A stretch of 46,710 nucleotides of DNA, taken from Gammaproteobacteria bacterium (lineage in GTDB: Bacteria; Pseudomonadota; Gammaproteobacteria; Steroidobacterales; Steroidobacteraceae). Each line of letters begins with the position of its first letter. The stretch's first letter is position 1. Both the position numbers and the translations under genes were made by a program. The stretch is from assembly GCA_028293745.1 (NCBI GenBank), contig JAQGOF010000244.1, positions 1-46,710 on the forward strand, given 5' to 3'. Below are positions 1 through 8,319 of this stretch, piece after piece. Below the pieces are notes generated by a model. It saw nothing but the letters and a program-made list of their open reading frames with translations. It had not been told where the DNA came from and did not search any database.

Positions 1-1122
1 TTCGTGCTTGCCTTCAAGCAGGCCCCGCAGGCGTTCTTCCAACAGCCCTGGATCATCATGCTTTTCGTTGCCCTGTTCGTGGCGTTGGCATTCGCCATGT
101 TCGGGGCGTACACGCTGCAGATGCCCAGCGCATTGCAAACCCGCCTGACAGATGTCAGCAACCGGCAGAAGTCCGGTAGCTACGTCGGCTGCTTTGTAAT
201 GGGTGCCCTGTCGGCTCTCGTCGTCACTGCATGCGTCGCGCCTGCACTGATTGCTGCCCTGTCAGTCATCAGCCAAACAGGCAAGGTCGTCCGCGGAGCC
301 GCTGCGCTTTACGCGACCGGCTTGGGAATGGGCGTACCCCTGCTCATCGTGGGAGCCTCCGCCGGCTCACTCTTGCCCAGAGTAGGCCCCTGGATGGACA
401 CCGTGAAGTCGCTCTTCGGCGTGCTCTTTCTCGGCGTTGCCATCTATTTCCTGCAGTCGTTGATTCCGGCGGCCGTCGGAATGCTGTTGTGGTCCGCGCT
501 CGCCGTGATTGCAGGATTCTGGGTATTTGCGCTCAAGGCACGTGATGGTGGGCCCGCGCCAGCCGCCGTGCGCGCCGCCGGCCTCCTGGCCCTGGTGTAC
601 GGCATCATCCTTCTTATAGGTGTTGCCGCCGGCAGCAATGATCCGTTGCAACCACTGAGTACTCTGCGGGCCAGCTCCAATGCCAACGGCGCTGGTGCAA
701 TCGTCACGAAAGAATCAGCCCTTGCCTTCGAGACCATCAAGTCAGTAGACGACCTGAACAAGCGAGTGGCCGCGGCCACAGCAGCGGGCCGCCCTGTGAT
801 GCTCGATTTCTATGCCGACTGGTGTACGTCCTGCAAAGAGATGGAGCGCTACACTTTCAGCGACAAGACCGTGCAGGCCGCCCTTTCCAACGCAGTGCTG
901 CTGCACGCAGATGTCACTAAGAATGACCCTGCGGATCAGCTGCTGCTGCAGCATTTCGGCATCTTCGGCCCCCCAACCATAGCGTTCTACGGCCCCGATG
1001 GCGAAGAACGGCGCAACTTCCGAGTCGTCGGTTACATGAAGGCCGCCGAATTCGCCTCGCTGGCGAGCCGCGCGTTCAGCCCGAATCTCAGCGCCTCCAG
1101 CACCATCCCCGGCGCACCGTGA
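1..1122 (+). CDS. dsbD: Thiol:disulfide interchange protein DsbD, C-terminal part (5' end outside window)
   Basis: The reading frame is open from the first base, so the gene begins upstream. What is visible is the second half of the DsbD transmembrane domain (several hydrophobic helices up to about visible residue 215) and a C-terminal periplasmic thioredoxin-like domain. The membrane part keeps a lone Cys (visible residue 78, in TACVAPAL) that fits the second redox Cys of the DsbD core. The C-terminal domain has WCTSC (Cys 275 and 278 of the visible part) followed by KEMERYTF, as in DsbD family proteins. DsbD moves electrons from cytoplasmic thioredoxin across the inner membrane to periplasmic partners such as DsbC and cytochrome c maturation proteins. 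The next gene, a TlpA-like thioredoxin, starts inside its stop codon (GTGA overlap), so the two are probably co-translated and may be redox partners. The missing N terminus cannot be judged. Confidence 0.93.
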   Translation, partial: FVLAFKQAPQAFFQQPWIIMLFVALFVALAFAMFGAYTLQMPSALQTRLTDVSNRQKSGSYVGCFVMGALSALVVTACVAPALIAALSVISQTGKVVRGAAALYATGLGMGVPLLIVGASAGSLLPRVGPWMDTVKSLFGVLFLGVAIYFLQSLIPAAVGMLLWSALAVIAGFWVFALKARDGGPAPAAVRAAGLLALVYGIILLIGVAAGSNDPLQPLSTLRASSNANGAGAIVTKESALAFETIKSVDDLNKRVAAATAAGRPVMLDFYADWCTSCKEMERYTFSDKTVQAALSNAVLLHADVTKNDPADQLLLQHFGIFGPPTIAFYGPDGEERRNFRVVGYMKAAEFASLASRAFSPNLSASSTIPGAP

Positions 1123-1889
1123 GAGATGGCCTCCGCGTCCCACTTGCCTTCGCGATAATCTGCATAGGAGGCGCGGCGGGATTCTTTGTCGCGCACCTTG
1201 CCCGCGTCGCACGCACTCAAGGCGTGGTCGACACGGCTCCAACTGCACCGCCGGCCGCCGTTACGGAACAGTCAGAGCAAGAGGGCACCGACGAAGGTCG
1301 CCCGCCTCCGGCACGCACCATTCCAACGGATGTCCCAAACATCTCCCTCGCTGATGGCGACGGAGTGAAGCATGCACTGTCCGAGTGGAAGGGACGGCCC
1401 CTGCTGATCAACTTCTGGGCCACCTGGTGCGCCCCCTGCCGCCGCGAAATCCCGCTGCTGAAGGCCTTGCGGCGCGAGCGCGCTGCAGATGGAGTCGAAG
1501 TCGTCGGCATCGCCGTGGACTTCCGGGATGCCGTGAAGCACTACGCACGCGAGATGAGCATCGATTATCCTGTACTGGTCGGCGAACAGGATGGACTGGA
1601 TGCAATTGCTGCATTCGGTATGGACACGGTTTTCCCGTTCACGGTTTTTGTCGACCGCCAGGGACGGATCGTGACTCTCAAGATCGGCGAGCTGCACCCG
1701 GATGAGGCCCGCTTCATCCTCGATGAGGTGAAGGCCGTCGATCGCGGACGCACCGAGCTGGCAGCCGCCAAAAAAGAGATTGCCGACGGTGTTGCCGCTC
1801 TGGCAGCCAAGCGGGCCCGGCAAGAAGAAGAAACGCACCAGCCGACCAAAGCCGCAGCCGACGAGTCCGCGGCCGTTCTTCGCAAATAG
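1119..1889 (+). CDS. TlpA/ResA-like membrane-anchored periplasmic thioredoxin
   Basis: Starts with GTG overlapping the dsbD stop. 256 residues. The N terminus has one hydrophobic segment (about residues 5-25) that would be a signal anchor, then a Pro/Thr-rich linker, then an AhpC/TSA-Redoxin thioredoxin fold with WCAPC (residues 103-107), the hallmark of TlpA/ResA/CcmG reductases, and a cis-Pro region at FPFTVFVD. After the fold there is a charged, Ala/Lys/Glu-rich tail of about 55 residues that looks helical and is longer than in typical TlpA. Probable role: reduction of periplasmic disulfides, for instance apocytochrome c or a metal-site chaperone, using electrons from the neighbouring DsbD. 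The exact partner cannot be told from sequence. Confidence 0.85.
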   Translation: MRDGLRVPLAFAIICIGGAAGFFVAHLARVARTQGVVDTAPTAPPAAVTEQSEQEGTDEGRPPPARTIPTDVPNISLADGDGVKHALSEWKGRPLLINFWATWCAPCRREIPLLKALRRERAADGVEVVGIAVDFRDAVKHYAREMSIDYPVLVGEQDGLDAIAAFGMDTVFPFTVFVDRQGRIVTLKIGELHPDEARFILDEVKAVDRGRTELAAAKKEIADGVAALAAKRARQEEETHQPTKAAADESAAVLRK

Positions 1890-1970
1890 CATCATTAAGT
1901 ACCCCAATCCCGTCGATTTAGGTTACATTCGCCGACTTTCACGGGCCCCGCCCACAGTGACCTGGCCGCA

Positions 1971-2417
1971 ATGGCGCGAGTGCTTCTTTTAAACGGACCC
2001 AACTTGAACCTGCTCGGCAGTCGGGAGCCAGGGGTCTACGGAGCGGACACGCTCGAGTCAATCGAGAAGCGCGCAGCGGAGCTCGCACGCGAGGCGGGCC
2101 ACGAGCTCGTCGCCTTTCAAAGCAACGCGGAGGCCGAGCTCATCGGCCGGATCCACGGCGCCGCGGCCGCCGGCATCAGCTTTCTGATATTCAATCCGGC
2201 GGCGCTGACCCATACCAGCATTGCCCTGCGGGATGCTCTGCTCGCGGTACGCCTGCCGTTCGTGGAAGTACATCTCTCGAACACCCACGCGCGCGAGCCG
2301 TTTCGCCGACATTCTTACTTCTCCGACATAGCGGCCGGTGTCATCACCGGCCTGGGTGCGTTCGGTTACGAGCTGGCAGTACGCGCCGCGGTGCGGCACC
2401 TCGCCAAGCCATCCTGA
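1971..2417 (+). CDS. aroQ: 3-dehydroquinate dehydratase, type II
   Basis: 148 residues, the normal size for the dodecameric type II enzyme, which converts 3-dehydroquinate to 3-dehydroshikimate in the shikimate pathway in the cytoplasm. Family signatures are all present: LLLNGPNLNLLGSREPGVYG at the N terminus with the catalytic Tyr, the NPAALTHTSIALRDAL segment with the active-site Asn and His, and EVHLSN followed by REPFRRHSY with the substrate-binding Arg and His. ATG at 1971 begins right before the conserved strand, so no residues are missing. It heads the accB-accC-prmA group, an order common in Gammaproteobacteria. Confidence 0.97.
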   Translation: MARVLLLNGPNLNLLGSREPGVYGADTLESIEKRAAELAREAGHELVAFQSNAEAELIGRIHGAAAAGISFLIFNPAALTHTSIALRDALLAVRLPFVEVHLSNTHAREPFRRHSYFSDIAAGVITGLGAFGYELAVRAAVRHLAKPS

Positions 2418-2476
2418 CCTGAGCCGCCCGACAACCCTCGACACTTGGAAAATTGCACAGGGGAGCATTCCCGAGC

Positions 2477-2953
2477 ATGGACATCCGAAAGATCAAAAAA
2501 CTGATCGAGCTGCTGGAGGAATCCGGCATTGCCGAGATCGAAATCAAGGAAGGCGAGGAAGCGCTGCGCATCAGCCGCATGCCGACCGGAACGGCAGCCA
2601 TGGCTCATCATCAGATACCCCAGATGGCCAGCCTGCCGCTCGCGGCTCCCTTGGCGGTGCCGCCCAAAGCCGCAGTGCCCACCGCGGCCGAAGCGGCCAT
2701 CGCGAAGGCAAAAGCCAACGAGCACGTCATCACCGCGCCGATGGTCGGCACGTTCTACGGAGCACCGTCGCCCGGTGCGAAGCCGTTCATCGAGATCGGT
2801 GACGAGATCAAGGTGGGACAGGTGCTGTGCATCATCGAAGCCATGAAGATGATGAACCAGATCGAGTCCGACAAAGCCGGCCGGGTCACCTCCATCATGG
2901 CGCGCAACGGCGACCCGGTTGAATTCGGTCAGCCCTTGTTCGTAGTCGAATAG
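2477..2953 (+). CDS. accB: Biotin carboxyl carrier protein of acetyl-CoA carboxylase
   Basis: 158 residues from ATG 2477; a TTG eight codons upstream (2453) is in frame but MDIRKIKKLI is the conserved AccB start. A short N-terminal helix, then a Pro/Ala-rich flexible linker (about residues 40-80), then the biotinyl domain with EAMKMM, Lys124 being the biotinylation site, and the thumb-like MVGTFYGAPSPGAKPF segment. It carries carboxybiotin between biotin carboxylase (AccC, next gene, 3-9 bases downstream) and the AccAD transferase in the first step of fatty acid synthesis. A purine-rich GGGGAG lies about 12 bases before the ATG. Confidence 0.97.
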   Translation: MDIRKIKKLIELLEESGIAEIEIKEGEEALRISRMPTGTAAMAHHQIPQMASLPLAAPLAVPPKAAVPTAAEAAIAKAKANEHVITAPMVGTFYGAPSPGAKPFIEIGDEIKVGQVLCIIEAMKMMNQIESDKAGRVTSIMARNGDPVEFGQPLFVVE

Positions 2954-2962
2954 CGCGTGGCC

Positions 2963-4306
2963 ATGCTGGAGAAGGTCGTTATCGCCAACCGTGGCGAGAT
3001 CGCGCTGCGAATCCTGCGCGCGTGCCGCGAGTTGGGCATCAAGACAGTTGCCGTCCATTCAACCGCGGACTACAGCCTGAAGCACGTGTTGCTGGCCGAC
3101 GAGTCGGTGTGCATCGGGCCGCCGCCGTCATCCGGAAGTTATCTCAACATGCCGGCGATCATCAGCGCCGCAGAGGTAACCGATTCCGTGGCCATCCATC
3201 CCGGCTACGGCTTTCTGTCCGAGAACGCCGATTTCGCCGAGCGGGTGGAGAAGAGCGGCTTCGTATTCATTGGGCCGAAGGCCGAAACCATTCGCACCAT
3301 GGGCGACAAGGTTTCGGCGATCCGTGTGATGAAGTCGCACGGCGTGCCTTGCGTGCCCGGCTCCGACGGGCCACTGGGCGAAGATCCGGACGAGAACCTG
3401 CGGGTCGCGCGCGATATCGGCTATCCCGTCATCATCAAGGCGTCCGGCGGCGGCGGCGGCCGCGGCATGCGCGTCGTGCACAGCGAAGCCTCGTTGTTGA
3501 ATGCCATCGGCATCACGAAGGCCGAAGCGCGCGCGGCGTTCGGCAACGACCAGGTCTACATGGAGAAATTCCTGGAGAGGCCGCGTCACATCGAGTTCCA
3601 GGTGCTCGCGGATGGACACGGCAACGTGATTCACCTGGGCGAGCGCGACTGCTCCATGCAGCGCCGCCACCAGAAAGTCATCGAGGAGGCCCCGGCGCCG
3701 GGGATGACGGCGCGCCAGCGGCGGATCATGGGCGATCGGTGTGTCGAGGCGTGCAAGGCGGTGGGTTATAGAAGTGCCGGCACGCTGGAGTTTCTCTTCG
3801 AGGATGGCGAGTTCTACTTCATCGAAATGAACACGCGCATCCAGGTTGAGCATCCGGTCACGGAGCTGATCACCGGCATTGATCTCGTGAAGGCCCAGTT
3901 GCTGATTGCCGCGGGCGAGCGCCTGCCGTACGTGCAGAGCGATGTGCAGATCCGGGGCCACGCGATCGAGTGCCGCATCAACGCCGAGGACGCCAAGACA
4001 TTCATGCCGTCTCCCGGGCCGATTCGACTCTGGCACGCACCGGGCGGTCCGGGTGTGCGGGTGGATAGTCACATCTACTCGGGATACAACGTTCCGCCCA
4101 ACTACGACTCGCTCGTCGGCAAGATCATCGCGTACGGAGAGAGCCGCGAAGCGGCGATCGCGCGGATGAAGAATGCGCTTGCCGAAATGGTGATCGAGGG
4201 GATCAAGACCAACGTGGCGCTCCACCAGGAAATCTTCAACCACGCGGCCTTCCAGAAGGGGGGCACCGACATTCACTACCTCGAGCGGCGGCTGGGGCTG
4301 CGATAA
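2963..4306 (+). CDS. accC: Biotin carboxylase subunit of acetyl-CoA carboxylase
   Basis: 447 residues from ATG 2963; GTG 2957 is a possible start two codons earlier. N-terminal preATP-grasp domain (MLEKVVIANRGEIALRILRA), central ATP-grasp with the Gly-rich loop GGGGGRGMR, the catalytic EMNTRIQVEHPVTE stretch (Glu, Asn, Arg and Glu residues that bind Mg-ATP and bicarbonate), and a C-terminal biotin carboxylase domain with GHAIECRINAED. Carboxylates biotin on AccB with ATP and bicarbonate. Length equals the E. coli enzyme. It follows accB directly and is followed by prmA after 15 bases, so a single transcript is likely. Confidence 0.97.
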   Translation: MLEKVVIANRGEIALRILRACRELGIKTVAVHSTADYSLKHVLLADESVCIGPPPSSGSYLNMPAIISAAEVTDSVAIHPGYGFLSENADFAERVEKSGFVFIGPKAETIRTMGDKVSAIRVMKSHGVPCVPGSDGPLGEDPDENLRVARDIGYPVIIKASGGGGGRGMRVVHSEASLLNAIGITKAEARAAFGNDQVYMEKFLERPRHIEFQVLADGHGNVIHLGERDCSMQRRHQKVIEEAPAPGMTARQRRIMGDRCVEACKAVGYRSAGTLEFLFEDGEFYFIEMNTRIQVEHPVTELITGIDLVKAQLLIAAGERLPYVQSDVQIRGHAIECRINAEDAKTFMPSPGPIRLWHAPGGPGVRVDSHIYSGYNVPPNYDSLVGKIIAYGESREAAIARMKNALAEMVIEGIKTNVALHQEIFNHAAFQKGGTDIHYLERRLGLR

Positions 4307-4321
4307 AGGCGCACGCGCGCA

Positions 4322-5215
4322 ATGGGCTTCTGGCAGCTGTCGTTCGACCTGGATCACCTGGATCCGAATAAGGCCGAAGAAAGCTGTTTCAATGTCGGCG
4401 CGGCAGCGGTGACCTTTGTCGACGCCCACGATGATCCGGTGCTGGAGCCGCTGCCGGGCGAGTTTCGGCTCTGGCCAACCACCCGCTTGCGGGCGTTGTT
4501 TGCCGATGATCGCGAGCCGCAGGACATCGCTCGCGCACTGGGAGAGGCTCTGGATATTCCCGCGGGCAGCGTGCAGGCCGAGCATATCGAAGACCGTGTT
4601 TGGGAGCGCGAGTGGCTGCGCGATTTCCACGCAATGCGCTTTGGGCAGCGATTGTGGATCTGCCCGCATCACGAGGAAGTGACTGAAGCGGGGGCAGTGG
4701 TCGTCCGGTTGGACCCCGGTCTGGCGTTCGGAACGGGAACTCATCCGACCACGGCGCTGTGCCTCGGGTGGCTGGACCGCCATATTGTTGAAGATGCTCG
4801 CATCATTGATTTCGGCTGCGGATCGGGAGTGCTGGCCATAGCGGCTGTCAGGTTGGGGGCGGGCGTTGCGCACTGCTTCGATATCGACCCGCAGGCACTC
4901 ACGGCTACCCGCCAGAATGCCGCGGCAAACGACGTGCAAGCGCGTGTTTTCATATGCGAAGCGGCCGCTGCACTACCGCGGGGCGCAGATGTTCTGGTGG
5001 CGAATATTCTCTCAGGCCCGCTGTGCGAGCTGGCTCCGACTTTCGGAGCCCTCGTGCGCGGCGGTGGCTCGATCGTCCTTGCGGGACTGCTGGAACACGA
5101 GGCTGCCGACGTGACACAGGCTTACAGTGCGTGGTTTGATATACATCCCTTCGACATCCGGGAGGGTTGGGCCGGTCTGGCGGGGAAGCGGAACACTCAT
5201 GCGCTGCGCGACTAG
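4322..5215 (+). CDS. prmA: Ribosomal protein L11 methyltransferase
   Basis: 297 residues, the usual PrmA length. The N-terminal substrate-binding domain starts with MGFWQLSFDL; a flexible linker leads to the SAM-binding methyltransferase domain with LAFGTGTHPTTALCL, DFGCGSGVLAIAA (motif I) and NILSGPLCELAP (the NxxxxPL-type catalytic loop). PrmA trimethylates L11 at several sites using S-adenosylmethionine. Position directly behind accC is conserved in many gammaproteobacteria. Start ATG 4322 is the only sensible one after the accC stop. Confidence 0.96.
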   Translation: MGFWQLSFDLDHLDPNKAEESCFNVGAAAVTFVDAHDDPVLEPLPGEFRLWPTTRLRALFADDREPQDIARALGEALDIPAGSVQAEHIEDRVWEREWLRDFHAMRFGQRLWICPHHEEVTEAGAVVVRLDPGLAFGTGTHPTTALCLGWLDRHIVEDARIIDFGCGSGVLAIAAVRLGAGVAHCFDIDPQALTATRQNAAANDVQARVFICEAAAALPRGADVLVANILSGPLCELAPTFGALVRGGGSIVLAGLLEHEAADVTQAYSAWFDIHPFDIREGWAGLAGKRNTHALRD

Positions 5216-5237
5216 CGGCGTTTGGCGCCGGTAAAAG

Positions 5238-6956
5238 ATGTTTACAGTCTGCCCGAAGTGCGCACTGACGCTCGTCGTGACTGCCGCAGATTTGCGCGTC
5301 GCGCAGGGCTACGTCCGCTGCGGACGATGTTCGAACGTATTCAACGCGCTTGCACGTCTCTCAGAAGACCGGCAAGCAGCAGCGGCAGCCGCCCAAGCTC
5401 AGGCACCGCCGGAAGGTGCACCGCACCCGCTGCAGGCATCGAAACCGGCTGCCACGTCGCCGCAGCGACCCGAGACGTCGGGCACCTTCCGGACACGGAC
5501 CACGCAGGATCCGTCCACCACCGGAAGGACGCGGATCGAAGACCTGTCGGCACCTGAGAAACCGCGCCAACAGGCGGACACTTCTTCAACGTCAGCGGTG
5601 CGCAAGGCGGCGCAGCCTGCGCCTTCGGGGCAGGATGCCCGTACATCGCAAGCAATGCCGCCGCCCCCGGGGCCGGATGCCCATGCATCCCATGCGATGC
5701 ACCCATCTGAACCAAAGCGCTACGACGACGATTCGATTCCAGAAGAAGATCTCGAATTCAACCCCGATGCGACGGACCTCAACAAGGTGTTCGTCGAGCA
5801 GCCGCCCAGCCCGCAGTTCACCGCCGCCACCGGCACGTTCAAGGCGATCCGCCTCGAAGCAAAGGACTCGGCTCGCACCGACGAGCGCGTTGCGCCTGAG
5901 GGTGAGCAGTTCGATCCCACTGACACCCAGGTGGATGTGGACATCGATCCCGATCTGCTCGCGAGCATGGCGCAGCTCACCAGCAACCGCCTGCAGCGCC
6001 TGAATCCAACAGCGCCCGAACCCAGCCCCTCCTTCAGTGCCTTTGGACAGCCGAGGCCCGCCACTGCACCGCCACCTGCGGCCGCCAAGCCGACAAACCC
6101 GTCGAGCTCGACGAGCGCGACGAGCTCGGTCAAGCTGGCGGCCCCTCCGGGGCAGGATGCCCGTGCATCGCATGCGAAGCACCCAGCGTCGCCAAAGTCA
6201 ACACCGCCGGCAAAGCAACCTATGCTGTTGCAGCCGCCGATGGAGCAGCCGCCGCAGACACCTGCGCCTATGCGTCTGGCGGAGCGCGCCAAGGCGCGAG
6301 CAGCCGATTCAAAGCTGAAATCGAACGCCTCGCATCCGGCAACCGAAACAACTCAAGCCATTCGGGCGGCAATCGCGCCAAGGAAGCGCACGCCCCTTTC
6401 CGAGCTGGGCCAGACAGGCCGTCAAGAGGAACCAACATCATTCTTCGCTGGCACGTGGACAGCAGCAAGCGTGCTGTTGCTCCTGGTGCTGACGATCCAA
6501 GTCGTGCACCACTACAGGCACGATCTGGCCGCCAATGCGACGCTCAACGGGCCACTGACATCGATATACGCGGTACTTGGTATACCCCTCGTGCCGCGTT
6601 GGGATCTGAGCGCCTACGAAGTGCGCCAGCTAGGTGCTTCGACAGCCGCGGATGCTCCGGGCCAGATCACAGTGCGCGCAAGCGTCAAGAATGGTGCGCA
6701 CCAGGCGCAGCCGCTGCCGCTACTTCGTGTCACACTCCAAGACCGCTTTGGAAATCGTATTGCCTCGCGAGACGTGTCTCCACAATCCTATCTGCCGCGC
6801 GCGATACCTCGTTCCTCGCTTTTGTCTGCGGGACAGCGTATTGATGCGGAAATGACGTTCGTGGACCCTGGCTCCAATGCAGTCGGATTCGAGATCGACG
6901 CGTGCCTGCCCGCTCCCGGCGACGGGATATCGTGCGCGAACGACGTCGCGCGCTAA
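5238..6956 (+). CDS. Zinc-ribbon membrane protein with DUF3426 domain and repeat-bearing disordered linker
   Basis: 572 residues. The N terminus is an MJ0042-type zinc ribbon (CPKC at residues 5-8, CGRC at 28-31). Then comes a very long Pro/Ala/Thr-rich disordered segment (about residues 45-395), a single transmembrane helix near residues 403-424 (SVLLLLVLTIQVV) and a C-terminal DUF3426 domain that should be periplasmic. The family sits between prmA and dusB in many Beta- and Gammaproteobacteria; its molecular role is not known to me. Oddities: three copies of a GC-rich palindromic repeat are embedded in frame in the linker (5626-5658, 5666-5705, 6146-6185), each translated as G-Q/P-D-A-R/H-x-S-x-A-x-x-P. 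The linker is longer than in typical members, partly due to these insertions. Stop TAA is 11 bases before the dusB ATG. Confidence 0.85.
   Translation: MFTVCPKCALTLVVTAADLRVAQGYVRCGRCSNVFNALARLSEDRQAAAAAAQAQAPPEGAPHPLQASKPAATSPQRPETSGTFRTRTTQDPSTTGRTRIEDLSAPEKPRQQADTSSTSAVRKAAQPAPSGQDARTSQAMPPPPGPDAHASHAMHPSEPKRYDDDSIPEEDLEFNPDATDLNKVFVEQPPSPQFTAATGTFKAIRLEAKDSARTDERVAPEGEQFDPTDTQVDVDIDPDLLASMAQLTSNRLQRLNPTAPEPSPSFSAFGQPRPATAPPPAAAKPTNPSSSTSATSSVKLAAPPGQDARASHAKHPASPKSTPPAKQPMLLQPPMEQPPQTPAPMRLAERAKARAADSKLKSNASHPATETTQAIRAAIAPRKRTPLSELGQTGRQEEPTSFFAGTWTAASVLLLLVLTIQVVHHYRHDLAANATLNGPLTSIYAVLGIPLVPRWDLSAYEVRQLGASTAADAPGQITVRASVKNGAHQAQPLPLLRVTLQDRFGNRIASRDVSPQSYLPRAIPRSSLLSAGQRIDAEMTFVDPGSNAVGFEIDACLPAPGDGISCANDVAR
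5626..5658 (+). repeat. Intragenic palindromic repeat, copy 1
   Basis: Diverged copy of the GGGGCAGGATGCCC... element. GGGCA and TGCCC form a 5-base inverted repeat around GGA; the following arm is imperfect here. Translated in frame as GQDARTSQAMP (about residues 130-141 of the zinc-ribbon/DUF3426 protein). Confidence 0.65.
5666..5705 (+). repeat. Intragenic palindromic repeat, copy 2
   Basis: Follows copy 1 after 7 bases. The second arm, around GCATCCCATGCGATGC, is a near-perfect palindrome. Translated in frame as GPDAHASHAMHP (about residues 143-156). Confidence 0.65.
6146..6185 (+). repeat. Intragenic palindromic repeat, copy 3
   Basis: The copy closest to the inferred consensus, about 440 bases after copy 2. 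It holds GGGCA-GGA-TGCCC and then a near-perfect palindrome around GCATCGCATGCGAAGC. Translated in the same frame as copies 1 and 2, as GQDARASHAKHP (about residues 303-316). Confidence 0.65.
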
Positions 6957-6967
6957 ACCGTTACATC

Positions 6968-7975
6968 ATGCAGATAGGTCCATACCAATTGCCGTCGGCT
7001 GTTGTTCTTGCGCCAATGGCGGGCGTGACAGATCGGCCCTTCCGCATCTTATGCCGCAAGCTCGGGGCGGGCCTGGCGGCCTCGGAAATGCTGACCTCCG
7101 ACACGCGGCTGTGGAGCACGCCCAAATCACGCCTGCGCATGAGTCATGAAGGTGAGCCGGAGCCGCGCGTCGTGCAGCTCGCGGGCTCCGACAGTCAAGC
7201 ACTTGCGGAAGCCGCCCGGCTCAACGTCGATCTGGGCGCCCAGATCATCGACCTGAACATGGGATGTCCGGCGAAAAAAGTCTGCGGCAAGCTGTGCGGC
7301 TCCGCGCTGTTGCGGGACGAGCCGCTCGTCGCCCGAATTCTCGAGACCGTGGTCAACGCGGTGGGTGTGCCGGTCACGCTGAAGATCCGCACGGGATGGG
7401 ATCGTAACAATCGTAACGGTGTGCAGATCGCGCGCATTGCCGAAGCCAGCGGCATCAAGGCACTCGCAGTCCACGGCCGCACGCGTGCGGACTTTTATGA
7501 AGGCGAGGCCGAATACGAGACGATCCGCAATATAAAATCCGTGGTTGGCATTCCGATATTCGCCAATGGTGACATCGAGACACCACAAAAGGCGCGCGAG
7601 GTGCTTGATTTCACGGGCGCAGACGGAGTAATGCTGGGCCGTGCGAGTCATGGCGCGCCATGGATATTCCGATCTGTCAACACGTATGTCGAAGCAGGAA
7701 TTACGGCTCCGCCGCTATCGCGCGCAGAGGTGCGTGATATTATTCTCGGACATCTCGGCTCCCTGTACGCCTTTTACGGTGAGGACACCGGAGTCCGGAT
7801 CGCGCGCAAACATCTCGGCTGGTATTGCGAACAGTTGCTCGCAGATTCGGCGCGGATACGCCGCAGTCTGATGGCCGCTTCGACGACCTCCGCGCAGTTT
7901 GCGCTCGCGCACGACCACCTGGAGGACTGGGTGGACGGGGGCCTGCGCGGCCCGGCTGGCACGCTTGCAGCCTGA
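6968..7975 (+). CDS. dusB: tRNA-dihydrouridine synthase B
   Basis: 335 residues from ATG 6968, giving the family N terminus MQIGPYQLPSAVVLAPMAGVTD; earlier in-frame codons lie inside the preceding gene. FMN TIM barrel: LAPMAGVTDRPFR, LNMGCPAKKVC with the catalytic Cys that protonates uridine, KIRTGWD, and VHGRTRADFYEGEA, followed by ANGDIETPQKA and DGVMLGRASHGAPW phosphate-binding motifs; a helical C-terminal tRNA-binding domain follows. Reduces specific uridines in tRNA to dihydrouridine. dusB immediately before fis is a classical gammaproteobacterial arrangement in which dusB is the first gene of the fis transcript. Confidence 0.96.
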   Translation: MQIGPYQLPSAVVLAPMAGVTDRPFRILCRKLGAGLAASEMLTSDTRLWSTPKSRLRMSHEGEPEPRVVQLAGSDSQALAEAARLNVDLGAQIIDLNMGCPAKKVCGKLCGSALLRDEPLVARILETVVNAVGVPVTLKIRTGWDRNNRNGVQIARIAEASGIKALAVHGRTRADFYEGEAEYETIRNIKSVVGIPIFANGDIETPQKAREVLDFTGADGVMLGRASHGAPWIFRSVNTYVEAGITAPPLSRAEVRDIILGHLGSLYAFYGEDTGVRIARKHLGWYCEQLLADSARIRRSLMAASTTSAQFALAHDHLEDWVDGGLRGPAGTLAA

Positions 7976-8008
7976 GTCAAGACGATTGGGTTTTTGTGGG
8001 GACCTTAC

Positions 8009-8305
8009 ATGACAGCAAAAAAGAAGAGTCGATCTCGGGGGGACTCCGGCGCCCGTTTGAACGGTCGAGAATTGCCTCTGCGCAATCACGCCGAACGAGC
8101 ACTGAGCGACTACTTCACCAGCCTGAATGGTCACAGGCCGTCGCATCTGTACGATCTCGTGCTGCGCGAGGTCGAAGAGCCGTTGTTCCGCGTAGTGCTG
8201 GACTATGCGCAAGGCAACCAGAGCCGCGCTGCCGGCATTCTGGGAATCAATCGTGGGACCTTGCGCAAGAAGTTGAAGGAACTGGGCCTGTCCGGAAGCG
8301 CTTAA
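8009..8305 (+). CDS. fis: DNA-binding protein Fis
   Basis: 98 residues from ATG 8009 (a TTG at 7994 is less likely). The C-terminal half is the Fis helix-turn-helix, LLRVVLDYAQGNQSRAAGILGINRGTLRKKL-type, nearly identical to the enterobacterial protein, preceded by the dimerisation helices starting at LYDLVLREVEEPL. Fis is a nucleoid protein that bends DNA and activates stable RNA promoters during rapid growth. The N-terminal beta-hairpin part (MTAKKKSRSRGDSG...) is more basic than usual. It lies 33 bases after dusB, so regulation is probably through the dusB promoter upstream. Confidence 0.95.
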   Translation: MTAKKKSRSRGDSGARLNGRELPLRNHAERALSDYFTSLNGHRPSHLYDLVLREVEEPLFRVVLDYAQGNQSRAAGILGINRGTLRKKLKELGLSGSA

Positions 8306-8319
8306 CATCGGCGATCCTT

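Noticed and set aside
3128..4939. 603-codon open frame on the minus strand across accC and prmA
   Set aside because: It is antisense to two well-conserved genes, has His/Arg/Val-rich composition typical of GC-rich shadow frames and shows no domain.
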